This document shows positions 46,801-55,476 of a stretch of 64,000 nucleotides of DNA, piece after piece. Positions within the stretch are counted from its first letter, which is position 1; each line of letters opens with the position of its first letter. The notes under the pieces were generated by a model. The model had not been told where the DNA came from, ran no database searches, and saw nothing but the letters and a program-made list of their open reading frames with translations. A program made the position numbers and the translations under genes. The stretch covers positions 746,494-810,493 of the forward strand of contig NZ_JANYMP010000002.1 in assembly GCF_025061645.1 (NCBI RefSeq), given 5' to 3'. The DNA comes from Umezawaea endophytica. GTDB lineage: Bacteria; Actinomycetota; Actinomycetes; Mycobacteriales; Pseudonocardiaceae.

Positions 46801-47121
46801 GTGAGCACATCCGAGCGTGACGACACCCCGGTGCTCATCACCGAGGCCGCCCTGTCCCTCGACGAGCAGCACAAGGCCAGGAAGCGGAAGTACGCGATCA
46901 TGATGAGCGCGCGCATCCCGTGCATCATCCTGGCGATGGTCTTCATCGACATCTGGTGGCTCGCCGTGGCGTTCCTGGTGCTGTCGATCCCGCTGCCGTG
47001 GATGGCCGTCCTGATCGCGAATGACCGCCCGCCGCGCAAGTCCGAGAAGACCAACCGCTACGAGCGGGAGCGCAGGGCCATCGCCGCCTCGGGCAAGGAT
47101 CACCGCGTCATCGACGGCTGA
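46801..47121 (+). CDS. DUF3099 membrane protein
   Basis: A 106-residue protein with two membrane helices (about 32-50 and 52-72) and a basic C-terminal tail. The start VLITEAALSLDEQHKARKRKY is typical of DUF3099, found beside sigB in actinobacteria. CGGAGG lies before GTG 46801. The end overlaps the convergent psuK by 22 bases. Function unknown. Confidence 0.87.
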   Translation: MSTSERDDTPVLITEAALSLDEQHKARKRKYAIMMSARIPCIILAMVFIDIWWLAVAFLVLSIPLPWMAVLIANDRPPRKSEKTNRYERERRAIAASGKDHRVIDG

Positions 47122-47981
47122 GGCCCCACCAGGGTCACGGCCCGCGCGCTCGCCCTGATCCCGCCGAGCAGCGCGTCCCTCTTGGACACGCCCCGCTGCC
47201 ACGCGGCCAGGAACCCGGCGTCGAACGCGTCGCCCGCGCCCGTCGAGTCGACGCACTCCACGAGTTCGGCGGGCACCGACACGATCTCGTCCTGGTCGAC
47301 CCAGCTCGCCCCGTCCGCGCCGGACGTCAGCACGACCGCGCCCACGACGTCCAGCAGCGCCTTCGCCGCGGCGGGGTCGGCGGACCCGGTGAGCGCGGTC
47401 AGCTCCTCCGCGTTCGGCATCAGGAAGTCGACGCCGCGCACGTCCTCCAGGAACCCCTCGGGGTCCAGGTCCAGCAGCACCGACGCCTGCGGGTCCACCG
47501 ACGTCGTCAGCCCCGCCTCCTTCGCCGCGGCCAACGCCGCCAGCGCGGCGGGCTTGGAGGACGCGTCCAGCAGCACGTAGCCGGACAGGTGCAGGTGCGT
47601 GGCGTCCGCGAGGAGCCCCGGATCGAGGTCGGCGGGGGAGAAGCGCGCGTTCGCGCCCCGGTCGGCCAGCATGCTGCGCTGCCCCTGCGGGTCGACCAGG
47701 CAGACGACGCAGCACGTCGCGGCCTCGGTGTCGACGGCGAACGCGCACCGCACGCCCGCCGCCGTCAGCTCGGCGTGCACCTGGCGGCCCGCCGCGTCCG
47801 CGCCGACCCGCGCCACCAGCACCGGCTGGGCACCGCACTCGGCGAGCCACGCCGCCGTGTTCGCGCCCGCGCCACCGGGTTCGATGGTCACGTTCGCCCG
47901 CACGTCGCCGCCGTACGGGATGGGGCCGACGTGCCGGGCGACGACGTCCAGCCCGGCGTCGCCGACCACGACGATCGTCAC
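47100..47981 (-). CDS. psuK: PfkB-family kinase, probable pseudouridine kinase
   Basis: A 293-residue ribokinase-like enzyme with GGAGANTAAWLA near the N-terminus and the C-terminal anion-hole motif DSTGAGDAFDAGF. Its GTG start overlaps the psuG stop (GTGA 47978-47981), and PsuK/PsuG together degrade pseudouridine: kinase to the 5'-phosphate, then glycosidase to uracil and ribose-5-phosphate. The substrate is assigned from that neighbour. Confidence 0.87.
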   Translation of the reverse strand: MTIVVVGDAGLDVVARHVGPIPYGGDVRANVTIEPGGAGANTAAWLAECGAQPVLVARVGADAAGRQVHAELTAAGVRCAFAVDTEAATCCVVCLVDPQGQRSMLADRGANARFSPADLDPGLLADATHLHLSGYVLLDASSKPAALAALAAAKEAGLTTSVDPQASVLLDLDPEGFLEDVRGVDFLMPNAEELTALTGSADPAAAKALLDVVGAVVLTSGADGASWVDQDEIVSVPAELVECVDSTGAGDAFDAGFLAAWQRGVSKRDALLGGIRASARAVTLVGPQPSMTR

Positions 47982-48889
47982 GGGGCCAGCTCCACGGCGA
48001 CCTCGGCCGCCAGCCGCGCGTTGGACATGACCAGCGCCTCGTTGGTGTCGAGGCTCACGCCGCCGCTGGCGCCGTGGAAGTGCTCCAGCAGGACCGGCGT
48101 CACGTTCTTGCCGTGCACACCGCGCGTCCTGAGCAGCTCCAGACCGTCTTCGAGCAGCCGGTCGTGCAGGTCGCGGTCCATCTCGAACTCGAACGGCACC
48201 GGGTTGGCCAGCAGCACCCCGGAACGGCCGGGAACGCGGTCGCGGTGCGCGGCCACGACGGCGGCGACGTGCTTGGGGTCGTCGACCCGCCACGGCACGT
48301 CGAACTCCGATTCACGCAGGTAGAAGGCGGGGAACCGGTCGACCCGGTAGCCGAGCACCGGCACCGAGCGGGTCTCCAGCAGCTCCAGGGTCGCGCCGAT
48401 GTCCAGCACCGACTTCACGCCGGAGCACACGACCAGCACCGGCGTGGTGGCCAGCACGTCCAGGTCGGCCGAGACGTCCCACGAGTCGTGCGCGCCCCGG
48501 TGCACCCCGCCGAGCCCGCCGGTGGCGAACACGTGCACGCCCGCGGCGTCCGCGAGGGCGGCCGTGCTGGCGACGGTCGTGGCGCCGTCGCGGCCGAGCG
48601 CGTACGCCGGTCCGAGGTCGCGGCGGGACAGTTTCACCAGGTCGTTGGCCGGATCGCAGACCCGGTCCAGCTCGTTGGTGCTCAACCCGACGACCGGTAC
48701 GCCGCTCAGCACGGCGATCGTCGCGGGCACCGCGCCCGCCGCGCGCACGACCGCCTCCAACCGTCCGGCGACCTCGCGGTTGCGACCCGGCGGCAGCCCG
48801 TGGGCCAGGATCGTGCTCTCCAGCGCCACCACTGCCCGGTTCTCCGCCAACGCGTCGGCGACCTCTTCGGCGATCCTCGTAGTCGTCAC
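47978..48889 (-). CDS. psuG: Pseudouridine-5'-phosphate glycosidase
   Basis: A 303-residue Mn2+-dependent enzyme that splits pseudouridine 5'-phosphate into uracil and ribose-5-phosphate. Family motifs are VALESTILAHGLP, PATIAVLSG, ATGGLGGVHRGA, VVCSGVKSVLDIG and LANPVP. It is first of a two-gene operon with psuK and diverges from the DUF3039 gene. No transporter for pseudouridine is adjacent; the source is probably RNA turnover. Confidence 0.95.
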   Translation of the reverse strand: MTTTRIAEEVADALAENRAVVALESTILAHGLPPGRNREVAGRLEAVVRAAGAVPATIAVLSGVPVVGLSTNELDRVCDPANDLVKLSRRDLGPAYALGRDGATTVASTAALADAAGVHVFATGGLGGVHRGAHDSWDVSADLDVLATTPVLVVCSGVKSVLDIGATLELLETRSVPVLGYRVDRFPAFYLRESEFDVPWRVDDPKHVAAVVAAHRDRVPGRSGVLLANPVPFEFEMDRDLHDRLLEDGLELLRTRGVHGKNVTPVLLEHFHGASGGVSLDTNEALVMSNARLAAEVAVELAP

Positions 48890-48952
48890 AAGGGGTAATG
48901 ATGAACGACCGACCCACTAGGTCGAAAACGAGCGGTGGGGCATCATGGTGTG

Positions 48953-49207
48953 GTGAGCACCTTGACCCAGACGCTTCCGGAGACCGATGAGCGGTCCCAG
49001 GGCACCGACTCCACCGGTGACGACTCGCCGAAGATGTTCCACTACGTGCGCAAGGCCAAGATCGCGGAGAGCGCGGTCATGGGCACGCACGTGGTGGCGC
49101 TGTGCGGCGAGGTCTTCCCGGTGACCAAGTCGGCCAAGCCCGGTTCGCCGGTGTGCCCGGACTGCAAGAAGATCTACGACGGCCTGCCGCCCGGCGGCGA
49201 CGACTAG
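48953..49207 (+). CDS. DUF3039 protein with zinc-ribbon-like cysteines
   Basis: An 84-residue soluble protein of actinobacterial DUF3039. KMFHYVRKAKIAESAVMGT and the cysteine set LCGEVF plus CPDCKKIY are characteristic and may bind zinc. The chosen GTG 48953 begins VSTLTQ; a start at 48935 is also possible, and no good ribosome site is seen. In mycobacteria it sits between sigB and yihY, as here. Function unknown. Confidence 0.87.
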   Translation: MSTLTQTLPETDERSQGTDSTGDDSPKMFHYVRKAKIAESAVMGTHVVALCGEVFPVTKSAKPGSPVCPDCKKIYDGLPPGGDD

Positions 49208-49221
49208 GACGCCCGTCACGA

Positions 49222-49256
49222 CCTCGGCGCGCGCGGGGCCACCGCGCCCGCCGAGG
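49222..49256 (+). terminator. Hairpin after DUF3039 gene
   Basis: CCTCGGCG (49222-49229) pairs with CGCCGAGG (49249-49256); inner CGCG bases extend the stem. It lies 15 bases after the stop. Confidence 0.6.
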
Positions 49257-49385
49257 ATTTCGGCCGCCACGGGCGCTGTGAGCACGACCCCCTCACCCGG
49301 ACCGGATCGACGCCGGAGCCGAGGTCCTCGCCCGATCGATCGACCTCGAAGTGTTCCGCCGACCGGCCGACCCTAAGCTCCCCCC

Positions 49386-50006
49386 ATGGCCAGGTACTTC
49401 GACGTTCATCCGGACAACCCCCAGAAGCGGTCGATCAGCCAGGCCGTCGACCTGATCCGGAACGACGGACTGATCGCCTACCCCACGGACTCGTGCTTCG
49501 CGCTCGGCTGCCAGCTCGGCAACCGCTCGGGCATCGACCGCATCCGCGAGATCCGGCACCTGGGCGACGGTCACCACTTCACCCTCGTCTGCCAGGACTT
49601 CGCGCAGCTCAGCCAGTTCGTCTACGTGGACAACGCGGCCTTCCGCGCCATCAAGGCGGCCACGCCGGGCAGCTACACGTTCATCCTCCCGGCGACGAAG
49701 GAGGTCCCGAAGCGCCTGATGCACCCGAAGAAGAAGACCGTCGGCGTCCGCATCCCGGACCACACGGTCGTCCAGGCGCTGCTCGCCGAACTGGGTGAAC
49801 CCCTCCTGTCCAGCACCCTGCTCCTCCCGGACCAGGAGGAGCCGATGACCCAGGGCTGGGACATCAAGGAGCGGTTGGACAACGTGGTCGACGCCGTCAT
49901 CGACTCGGGCGAGTGCGGCACCGTGCCCACCACCGTCATCGACTACTCGACCGGCGAACCGGAGATCGTCCGCGTCGGCGCGGGGGACCCGAGCCGGTTC
50001 GAGTAG
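49386..50006 (+). CDS. L-threonylcarbamoyladenylate synthase family protein, YciO-type
   Basis: A 206-residue Sua5/YciO/YrdC-fold protein. ISQAVDLIRNDGLIAYPTDSCFALGCQ holds the nucleotide-binding start and PGSYTFILPATKEVPKR the basic loop. The length and the N-terminal FDVHPDNPQKRS block identify the YciO branch, whose part in tRNA t6A formation is less certain than that of TsaC. It ends 4 bases before the convergent YihY gene. Confidence 0.88.
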   Translation: MARYFDVHPDNPQKRSISQAVDLIRNDGLIAYPTDSCFALGCQLGNRSGIDRIREIRHLGDGHHFTLVCQDFAQLSQFVYVDNAAFRAIKAATPGSYTFILPATKEVPKRLMHPKKKTVGVRIPDHTVVQALLAELGEPLLSSTLLLPDQEEPMTQGWDIKERLDNVVDAVIDSGECGTVPTTVIDYSTGEPEIVRVGAGDPSRFE

Positions 50007-50010
50007 GGCG

Positions 50011-51123
50011 TCAGTTCTGCGGGCTCCTGGGCGGCACGACCAGCGGTGTCGTGTGGTTGGTGTCCGCGGGTGAGGACGCGGTGCCCCGGTCGGGAGCGGG
50101 CTCTTCGGGGGGCGTGGACCCCCGGTCCTCGTCGGCCCTGATCCGCTCGGCCGTCCGCTCCATCTCCAGCCTGCGCCACCGCCGCCGCTGCCGCCGGGTC
50201 ATCCTGGCGGGCCACATGTCCTGGATCGCGCTGTTGAAGTACGCGCCGATGGTGATCGCCAGGCCGATGAAGTACGCGAACAGCAGGAACGCGATGGGCG
50301 TCGCCAGCGCGCCGTAGGTGTAGCCGGTGGTGGTGATCCACTGGATGTAGAGCCGCAACCCGATGCTGGAGGCCAGGAACACGGCCATCGCCAGCACGGC
50401 GCCCGGTACGAGTCGGTGCCACGGGAGCTTCCGCGGCAGCGACAGCTTGTACAGGGTGGCGAGCGCGAGGATCAGCAGCACGCCAAGGCCGGGGTAGTAG
50501 AAGACGCCGATCCAGTACGACACGGTGTTCTGCCAGCTCGTCGGCAGGAACTCGGTCAGCAGTTCCGGGCCTAGCGCGAGCACGGGCAGCCCGACGATCA
50601 GCAGCACCAGGCTGGCCATGTACAGCAGCAGCGCGAAGATCCGCTGCCACACCTCGTTCCGCACGCCGTACTGGTCGTGCGCCACGGTGATCGCGTCGAC
50701 GAACGACGACATGGCCGACGAGCCCGCCCACAGCGAGATCACGAAACCGATCGAGACGATCTCGCCCTTGCCGGTTGTGAGGATCTGGTCGACCGTCGGC
50801 TCGATCACCCCGGACACCACGTCGCCGCTGAAGATCGTGCGGCAGAAGCCGATGATCTTCTCCTTGACCTGGCTCACGACCTCCGGGCCGAGCCAGTCGC
50901 CGAGGTAGCCCATGCTGCCGAGCAGGCCGAGCAGCAGCGGGGGGAACGACAGGGTCTGCCAGAACGCGGCCTCGGCCGCCTCGGAGAACAGGTTGCCCTG
51001 CCACGCCTTCTGGAGCGTGCGTGCCAAGAGACGCCCTGGCCCACGGCGCACCGGCTCCTGCGCGGTGGTGGGCGAGGAGCGCCTGCTGTCGTCGGTCGGC
51101 AAACTCATCGCGAGGTCAAGCAT
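50011..51123 (-). CDS. YihY/BrkB-family inner-membrane protein
   Basis: A 370-residue membrane protein with about six helices between residues 60 and 305 and a long charged Pro/Thr-rich C-terminal tail (about 320-370). AAFWQTLSFPPLLLGLLGSM, ISLWAGSSAMSSFVDAI and YGALATPIAFLLFAYF are YihY hallmarks. The family was once misnamed ribonuclease BN and later virulence factor BrkB; its role is unknown. ATG 51123 or ATG 51108 could be the start; neither has a clear ribosome site. Confidence 0.87.
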   Translation of the reverse strand: MLDLAMSLPTDDSRRSSPTTAQEPVRRGPGRLLARTLQKAWQGNLFSEAAEAAFWQTLSFPPLLLGLLGSMGYLGDWLGPEVVSQVKEKIIGFCRTIFSGDVVSGVIEPTVDQILTTGKGEIVSIGFVISLWAGSSAMSSFVDAITVAHDQYGVRNEVWQRIFALLLYMASLVLLIVGLPVLALGPELLTEFLPTSWQNTVSYWIGVFYYPGLGVLLILALATLYKLSLPRKLPWHRLVPGAVLAMAVFLASSIGLRLYIQWITTTGYTYGALATPIAFLLFAYFIGLAITIGAYFNSAIQDMWPARMTRRQRRRWRRLEMERTAERIRADEDRGSTPPEEPAPDRGTASSPADTNHTTPLVVPPRSPQN

Positions 51124-51290
51124 GGTGCATGGCGGGAGGTTTCGCGGCACTGGCGGGCCGGACACGGGAGGTCGTGACACTGGTGTGACGAAGTTGCCCG
51201 CTGTTCCCACCTGGTGGTTTCCCCTTCGCGACGGCCCGAAGTCGCCATCGGTGTCGGGCGGTCCCGCCGTGAACGGGTAGGCTGAACGCT

Positions 51291-51339
51291 GCCCTCACCG
51301 GGCTCCCGCGCTGTCGCGGGACATCACCGGACTGAGGGC
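51291..51339 (+). promoter_or_regulatory. Nested hairpin upstream of helicase gene
   Basis: An inner stem TCCCGCG/CGCGGGA (51304-51310 with 51315-51321) lies inside outer arms GCCCTCA plus CCGG (51291-51301) and CCGG plus TGAGGGC (51327-51339), 52 bases before the helicase start. The flanking genes diverge, so it is a structured leader or operator rather than a normal terminator. Confidence 0.45.
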
Positions 51340-51390
51340 ATTCGCCTGTCACAGCACACCTTTGACCTGCGCTGAAGGAGCGATGAGTTC

Positions 51391-53124
51391 GTGGCACAGC
51401 CCGACACGCAGGTTGTCGAGTCCCCGGCTGCCCAGCGCCCGCTGCGGGCGTGGCAGCGGCGGGCGCTGACGAAGTACCTGGCGGCGAAGCCGAAGGACTT
51501 CCTGGCGGTGGCGACGCCCGGCGCGGGCAAGACCACGTTCGGCCTGCGGGTCGCGGCCGAACTGCTGGCCGATCGGACGGTCGAGTCGATCACCATCGTC
51601 GCGCCGACCGAGCACCTCAAGCACCAGTGGGCGCAGGCGGCGGCCGCGGTGGGCATCGCGATCGACTCGAACTTCCGCAACACCAACGCCGTCACCTCCC
51701 GCGACTACCACGGTGTCGCGGTGACGTACGCGCAGGTCGCGGCTCACCCGACGCTGCACCGGGTGCGCACCGAGAACCGCAAGACGCTGGTGATGCTGGA
51801 CGAGGTCCACCACGGCGGCGACGCGAAGTCGTGGGGCGACGCGATCCGCGAGGCGTTCACGCCCGCCGTGCGGCGGCTGTCGCTGACCGGGACCCCGTTC
51901 CGCAGCGACGACTCGCCCATCCCGTTCATCTCGTACGCCCCCGGCGGCGACGGCCTGATGCGCAGCCAGCCCGACCACTCCTACGGCTACTCCGACGCGC
52001 TGCGCGACGGCGTGGTCCGGCCGGTGATCTTCCTGGCGTACTCCGGCGAGGCGAGCTGGCGCACCAGCGCGGGCGAGGAGTTCACCGCCCGGCTCGGCGA
52101 GCCGCTGACGACGGAGCAGACCGCGCGGGCGTGGCGCACGGCGCTGGACCCGAGCGGCGACTGGATCAAGTCGGTGATCACCTCCGCCGACACGCGCCTG
52201 ACCCAGTTGCGCAACGGCGGCATGCCCGACGCGGGCGCGATGATCATCGCCACCGACCAGGCGACCGCGAAGGCGTACGCGGAGGTCCTGGAGCGCGTCA
52301 CCGGCCACACGGCGACCGTCGTGCTGTCGGACGACCCCAAGGCGTCCGGGCGCATCGCCGAGTTCTCCCGGACGACCGAGCGCTGGCTGATCGCGGTCCG
52401 GATGGTGTCCGAGGGCGTCGACGTGCCGCGGCTCGCCGTCGGCGTCTACGCGACCAGCTCGTCCACCCCGCTGTTCTTCGCCCAGGCCATCGGTCGGTTC
52501 GTGCGCCAGCGCGCCAAGGGCGAGACGGCCAGCGTGTTCCTGCCGAGCGTCCCGGTGCTGCTGGGGCTCGCCAGCGAGCTGGAGCAGCAGCGCGATCACA
52601 TCCTCGGCAAGCCGCACCGCGAGAAGGAGGGCTGGGACGACGAGCTCCTGGCCGACGCGAACCGGACGAAGGACGAGGAGGGCGAGGAGGAGAAGGCGTT
52701 CACCTCGCTCGGCGCCTCGGCCGAGCTGGACCAGGTCATCTACGACGGGTCCTCGTTCGGTACGGCCGCGTTCCACGGCAGCGACGACGAGCAGGAGTAC
52801 CTGGGCCTGCCCGGCCTCCTGGAGCCCGACCAGGTGCGCGCGCTGCTGCGGCAGCGCCAGGAGCACCAGTTGGTCGAGGTCGCGAAGCGCAAGGCCGCCG
52901 AGCCCGCGCCGCCGCCGCGCGCCGCGCGTCCCCAGGGCGTGCAGGAGCAGTTGGCCGCGTTGCGCAAGGAGCTGAACACGCTCGTCGCGATGCACCACCA
53001 CCGGACCAAGAAGCCGCACGGCAAGATCCACAACGCCCTGCGCGAGCACTGCGGTGGGCCGCCCACCGCCATGGCGACGATCGAGCAGCTCGAGGAGCGC
53101 ATCGCCACGCTGCGGTCCTGGTAG
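51391..53124 (+). CDS. DEAD/DEAH-box (SF2) helicase
   Basis: A 577-residue SF2 ATPase. Motif I is ATPGAGKTTFG, Ia VAPTEHLKHQW, II LDEVHHGGD, III LTGTPFRSD, V VSEGVDVPRLAVGVYA and VI QAIGRFVRQR. An acidic segment (about 410-435) and a C-terminal helical, basic part follow. Resembles actinobacterial proteins of the type III restriction-helicase fold, but no methylase or nuclease partner is adjacent, so DNA repair or RNA handling are open. GTG 51391 follows GAAGGAG. Confidence 0.88.
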   Translation: MAQPDTQVVESPAAQRPLRAWQRRALTKYLAAKPKDFLAVATPGAGKTTFGLRVAAELLADRTVESITIVAPTEHLKHQWAQAAAAVGIAIDSNFRNTNAVTSRDYHGVAVTYAQVAAHPTLHRVRTENRKTLVMLDEVHHGGDAKSWGDAIREAFTPAVRRLSLTGTPFRSDDSPIPFISYAPGGDGLMRSQPDHSYGYSDALRDGVVRPVIFLAYSGEASWRTSAGEEFTARLGEPLTTEQTARAWRTALDPSGDWIKSVITSADTRLTQLRNGGMPDAGAMIIATDQATAKAYAEVLERVTGHTATVVLSDDPKASGRIAEFSRTTERWLIAVRMVSEGVDVPRLAVGVYATSSSTPLFFAQAIGRFVRQRAKGETASVFLPSVPVLLGLASELEQQRDHILGKPHREKEGWDDELLADANRTKDEEGEEEKAFTSLGASAELDQVIYDGSSFGTAAFHGSDDEQEYLGLPGLLEPDQVRALLRQRQEHQLVEVAKRKAAEPAPPPRAARPQGVQEQLAALRKELNTLVAMHHHRTKKPHGKIHNALREHCGGPPTAMATIEQLEERIATLRSW

Positions 53125-53403
53125 TTCCCAGGTCCGTTTTGTCGGGTGTTCGTTGCCCGCGCGTCATCTGTTCGCCCACCGGTTCCCGCGCGTTCGCCCG
53201 CCGGACATGGACGTGAATTCCGTTCATCATCCGTGCGCATCAAATGAGACGCTCGGCACACTGCGCAACCGGTTAATCTCACCGAGCGTGACGTCACGGT
53301 GCATTTGCAGTAGTCACATGTCGGCTTGGTTACCTCTCCGTTGCAGCATCGTGCCTTCTTTATCGATGCAGTGTGGTTCCGGTCACCCGGTCCAAGGGCA
53401 TAC
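53125..53403. other. Intergenic region before xylF-like operon
   Basis: The gap between the helicase and the binding-protein gene is 338 bases. It holds an inverted repeat ACGCTCGG/CCGAGCGT (53249-53256 with 53282-53289), which may end the helicase transcript, a TGACGTCA palindrome near 53289, and an A+T-richer stretch from 53310 to 53370 that probably contains the promoter. No reading frame there is supported. Confidence 0.55.
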
Positions 53404-53418
53404 GTTGTGCGCCACAAC
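53404..53418. promoter_or_regulatory. Palindromic operator before xylF-like operon
   Basis: GTTGTG-CGC-CACAAC is a perfect 15-base palindrome 45 bases before the binding-protein start. It is the best candidate site for the ROK regulator encoded at the end of the operon. A second small hairpin, CTGTCCG/CGGACAG, follows at 53424-53442. Confidence 0.6.
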
Positions 53419-53462
53419 ATTTTCTGTCCGGCCCTCGGACAGTGCAGTGAAAGGGATGGCGG

Positions 53463-54590
53463 ATGCGCAGCAAGAGCCTCGCCCTCATCGCCGTAGGCAC
53501 CGGCCTTGCCGTGGCCATGACGGCGTGCGGTGCCAACAGCTCGACCGGTGGGAGCACCACCACCGGCACCAGTGACACCGGTAGCGCGGCAGGCGGCGCG
53601 AAGGTCGGCGTGATCCTTCCGGAGACCGCGTCCTCCGCTCGCTGGGAGGGCTTCGACAAGCCCCTCCTCACCGCCGCGCTCAAGGCCGAAGGCCTCGACG
53701 CGGACATCCAGAACGCGCAGGGTGACAACCAGAAGTTCACCACCCTGGCCGACGGCATGATCAACGCAGGCGTCAAGGTCCTCATCATCGCGTCCCCGGA
53801 CTCCTCCGTGGGTGCCGCCGTGGCGGCCAAGGCCGATGCCCAGGGCATCCCGGTCATCGACTACGACCGCTTGAACCTCGGCGGCACGTCGAAGTACTAC
53901 GTCTCCTTCGACAACGTGAAGGTCGGCGAGCTCCAGGGCCAGGGCCTCGCGACGGCGCTGAAGGGCAAGAAGGGCGCCGAGGTCATCCAGATCGAGGGTG
54001 CCCCGACCGACAACAACGCCACGCTGTTCACCGAGGGCCAGGAGAAGATCCTCAAGCCGCTCTACAACTCCGGTGACCTGAAGCTCGTGCAGTCCCAGCC
54101 GATCGAGAAGTGGGACAACGCGATCGGTGGCACCGTCTTCGAGCAGATCCTGACCGGCAACGGCCAGAAGGTGGACGGCGTCGTCGCCGCCAACGACGGT
54201 CTCGCAGGCGCGGTCATCACCGTGCTGAAGAAGTTCGGCCTCAACGGCAAGGTGCCGGTCACCGGCCAGGACGCCACCCCGGACGGCCTCCAGGCCGTGC
54301 TCCGCGGCGACCAGTACATGACCGTCTTCAAGCCGATCAAGGCCGAGGCCGAGGCCACCGCCAAGCTGGCCGGTCTCCTGGCCAAGGGTGACACCGCGGG
54401 CGCCGACAAGATCGCCACCGGCAAGACCAAGGACACCACCGCGAACCGCGACGTCCCGTCGGTCCTGCTCGACGCGCAGCTCATCACCAAGGACAAGGTC
54501 AAGAGCGTCGTGGACGCGGGCGCCGTCAAGGCCTCCGAGATCTGCGTCGCCGACCTCGCCGCGGTCTGCACCGAGCTCGGCATCAAGTAG
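53463..54590 (+). CDS. xylF: Xylose-type ABC transporter binding lipoprotein
   Basis: A 375-residue periplasmic-binding protein of the ribose/xylose type. The lipobox is AMTACG; VGVILPETASSARWEGFD, DGMINAGVKVLIIA, VIDYDRLNLGG and GTVFEQILTGNGQKVDGVVAANDG follow the XylF/ChvE pattern. GAAAGGG precedes ATG. It heads an operon with an ATPase, a permease and a ROK regulator. The sugar (xylose, or another aldose) is not proven, and xylA/xylB are absent from the window. Confidence 0.88.
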   Translation: MRSKSLALIAVGTGLAVAMTACGANSSTGGSTTTGTSDTGSAAGGAKVGVILPETASSARWEGFDKPLLTAALKAEGLDADIQNAQGDNQKFTTLADGMINAGVKVLIIASPDSSVGAAVAAKADAQGIPVIDYDRLNLGGTSKYYVSFDNVKVGELQGQGLATALKGKKGAEVIQIEGAPTDNNATLFTEGQEKILKPLYNSGDLKLVQSQPIEKWDNAIGGTVFEQILTGNGQKVDGVVAANDGLAGAVITVLKKFGLNGKVPVTGQDATPDGLQAVLRGDQYMTVFKPIKAEAEATAKLAGLLAKGDTAGADKIATGKTKDTTANRDVPSVLLDAQLITKDKVKSVVDAGAVKASEICVADLAAVCTELGIK

Positions 54591-54611
54591 CCATCCGCTT
54601 CACCGCAACCG

Positions 54612-54650
54612 CCGCGGTGGGTGCCAGCCCCCGACTGGCACCCACCGCGG
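54612..54650 (+). terminator. Hairpin between binding-protein and ATPase genes
   Basis: A perfect 16-bp stem (54612-54627 with 54635-54650), 7-base loop, followed by TTTCC, 21 bases after the binding-protein stop and 35 before the ATPase start. It probably stops part of the transcripts so that the binding protein is made in excess. Confidence 0.8.
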
Positions 54651-54685
54651 TTTCCGCCGCAGGACCCATGTTTTGGAGGACAGCC

Positions 54686-55459
54686 GTGAGCGAGCCGATT
54701 CTCGAGCTGCGCGGCATCAACAAGAGCTTCGGACCCGTGCACGTGCTGCACGACATCGACTTCACCGTGCGGGCCGGAGAGGTCACCGCACTCGTGGGTG
54801 ACAACGGCGCGGGCAAGTCGACGATGGTCAAGTCCATCGCGGGCATCCACCCGATCGACTCGGGTGAAGTGCTGTTCGAAGGTCAACCGGTCACCATCCA
54901 CAGCCCCCGCGAAGCGGCCGACTACGGCATCGAGGTCGTCTACCAGGACCTCGCGCTGTGCGAGAACCTGGACATCGTCCAGAACATGTTCCTCGGTCGT
55001 GAACGGGGCAAGTACGGGCTGCTCGACGAGGCCGACATGGAGCAGGCGGCGCGCAAGACGCTCGCCTCGCTGTCCGTGCGCACCGTGAAGTCCGTCCGCA
55101 CGCCTGTCGCGTCGCTCTCCGGCGGCCAGCGGCAGACCGTGGCCATCGCCAAGTCCGTGCTGTGGGACAGCAAGGTCGTGCTCCTCGACGAGCCGACCGC
55201 GGCACTCGGCGTGGCGCAGACCCGCCAGGTGCTCGACCTGGTCCGCAGGCTCGCCGAACAGGGCCTCGGAGTGGTGCTCATCAGCCACAACATGAACGAC
55301 GTCTTCGAGGTGTCCGACCGCATCGCCTGCCTGTACCTGGGGCGCATGGCGGCTCAGCTACCGACGAAGGACGTCACCCACGGACAGGTGGTCGAGCTGA
55401 TCACCGCTGGTCGCTCCGGCGACCTGGGCATCGCCCGCCCGGAATCCGCGACCATCTGA
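54686..55459 (+). CDS. xylG: Xylose-type ABC transporter ATPase, single-domain
   Basis: A 257-residue ATPase with Walker A GDNGAGKST, Q-loop YQDLAL, signature LSGGQRQTV, Walker B VVLLDEPTAAL and H-loop ISHNM. Unlike E. coli XylG or RbsA, which fuse two ATPase domains in about 500 residues, this has one and must dimerise. GGAGGA supports GTG 54686; the upstream ATG 54668 overlaps that site. Its stop touches the permease region. Confidence 0.9.
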   Translation: MSEPILELRGINKSFGPVHVLHDIDFTVRAGEVTALVGDNGAGKSTMVKSIAGIHPIDSGEVLFEGQPVTIHSPREAADYGIEVVYQDLALCENLDIVQNMFLGRERGKYGLLDEADMEQAARKTLASLSVRTVKSVRTPVASLSGGQRQTVAIAKSVLWDSKVVLLDEPTAALGVAQTRQVLDLVRRLAEQGLGVVLISHNMNDVFEVSDRIACLYLGRMAAQLPTKDVTHGQVVELITAGRSGDLGIARPESATI

Positions 55460-55476
55460 TGCCCGAGGAACAGAGC

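Noticed and set aside
51391-53124. Helicase as part of a defence island
   Set aside because: Flanked by conserved housekeeping genes and without nuclease, methylase or other defence partners.
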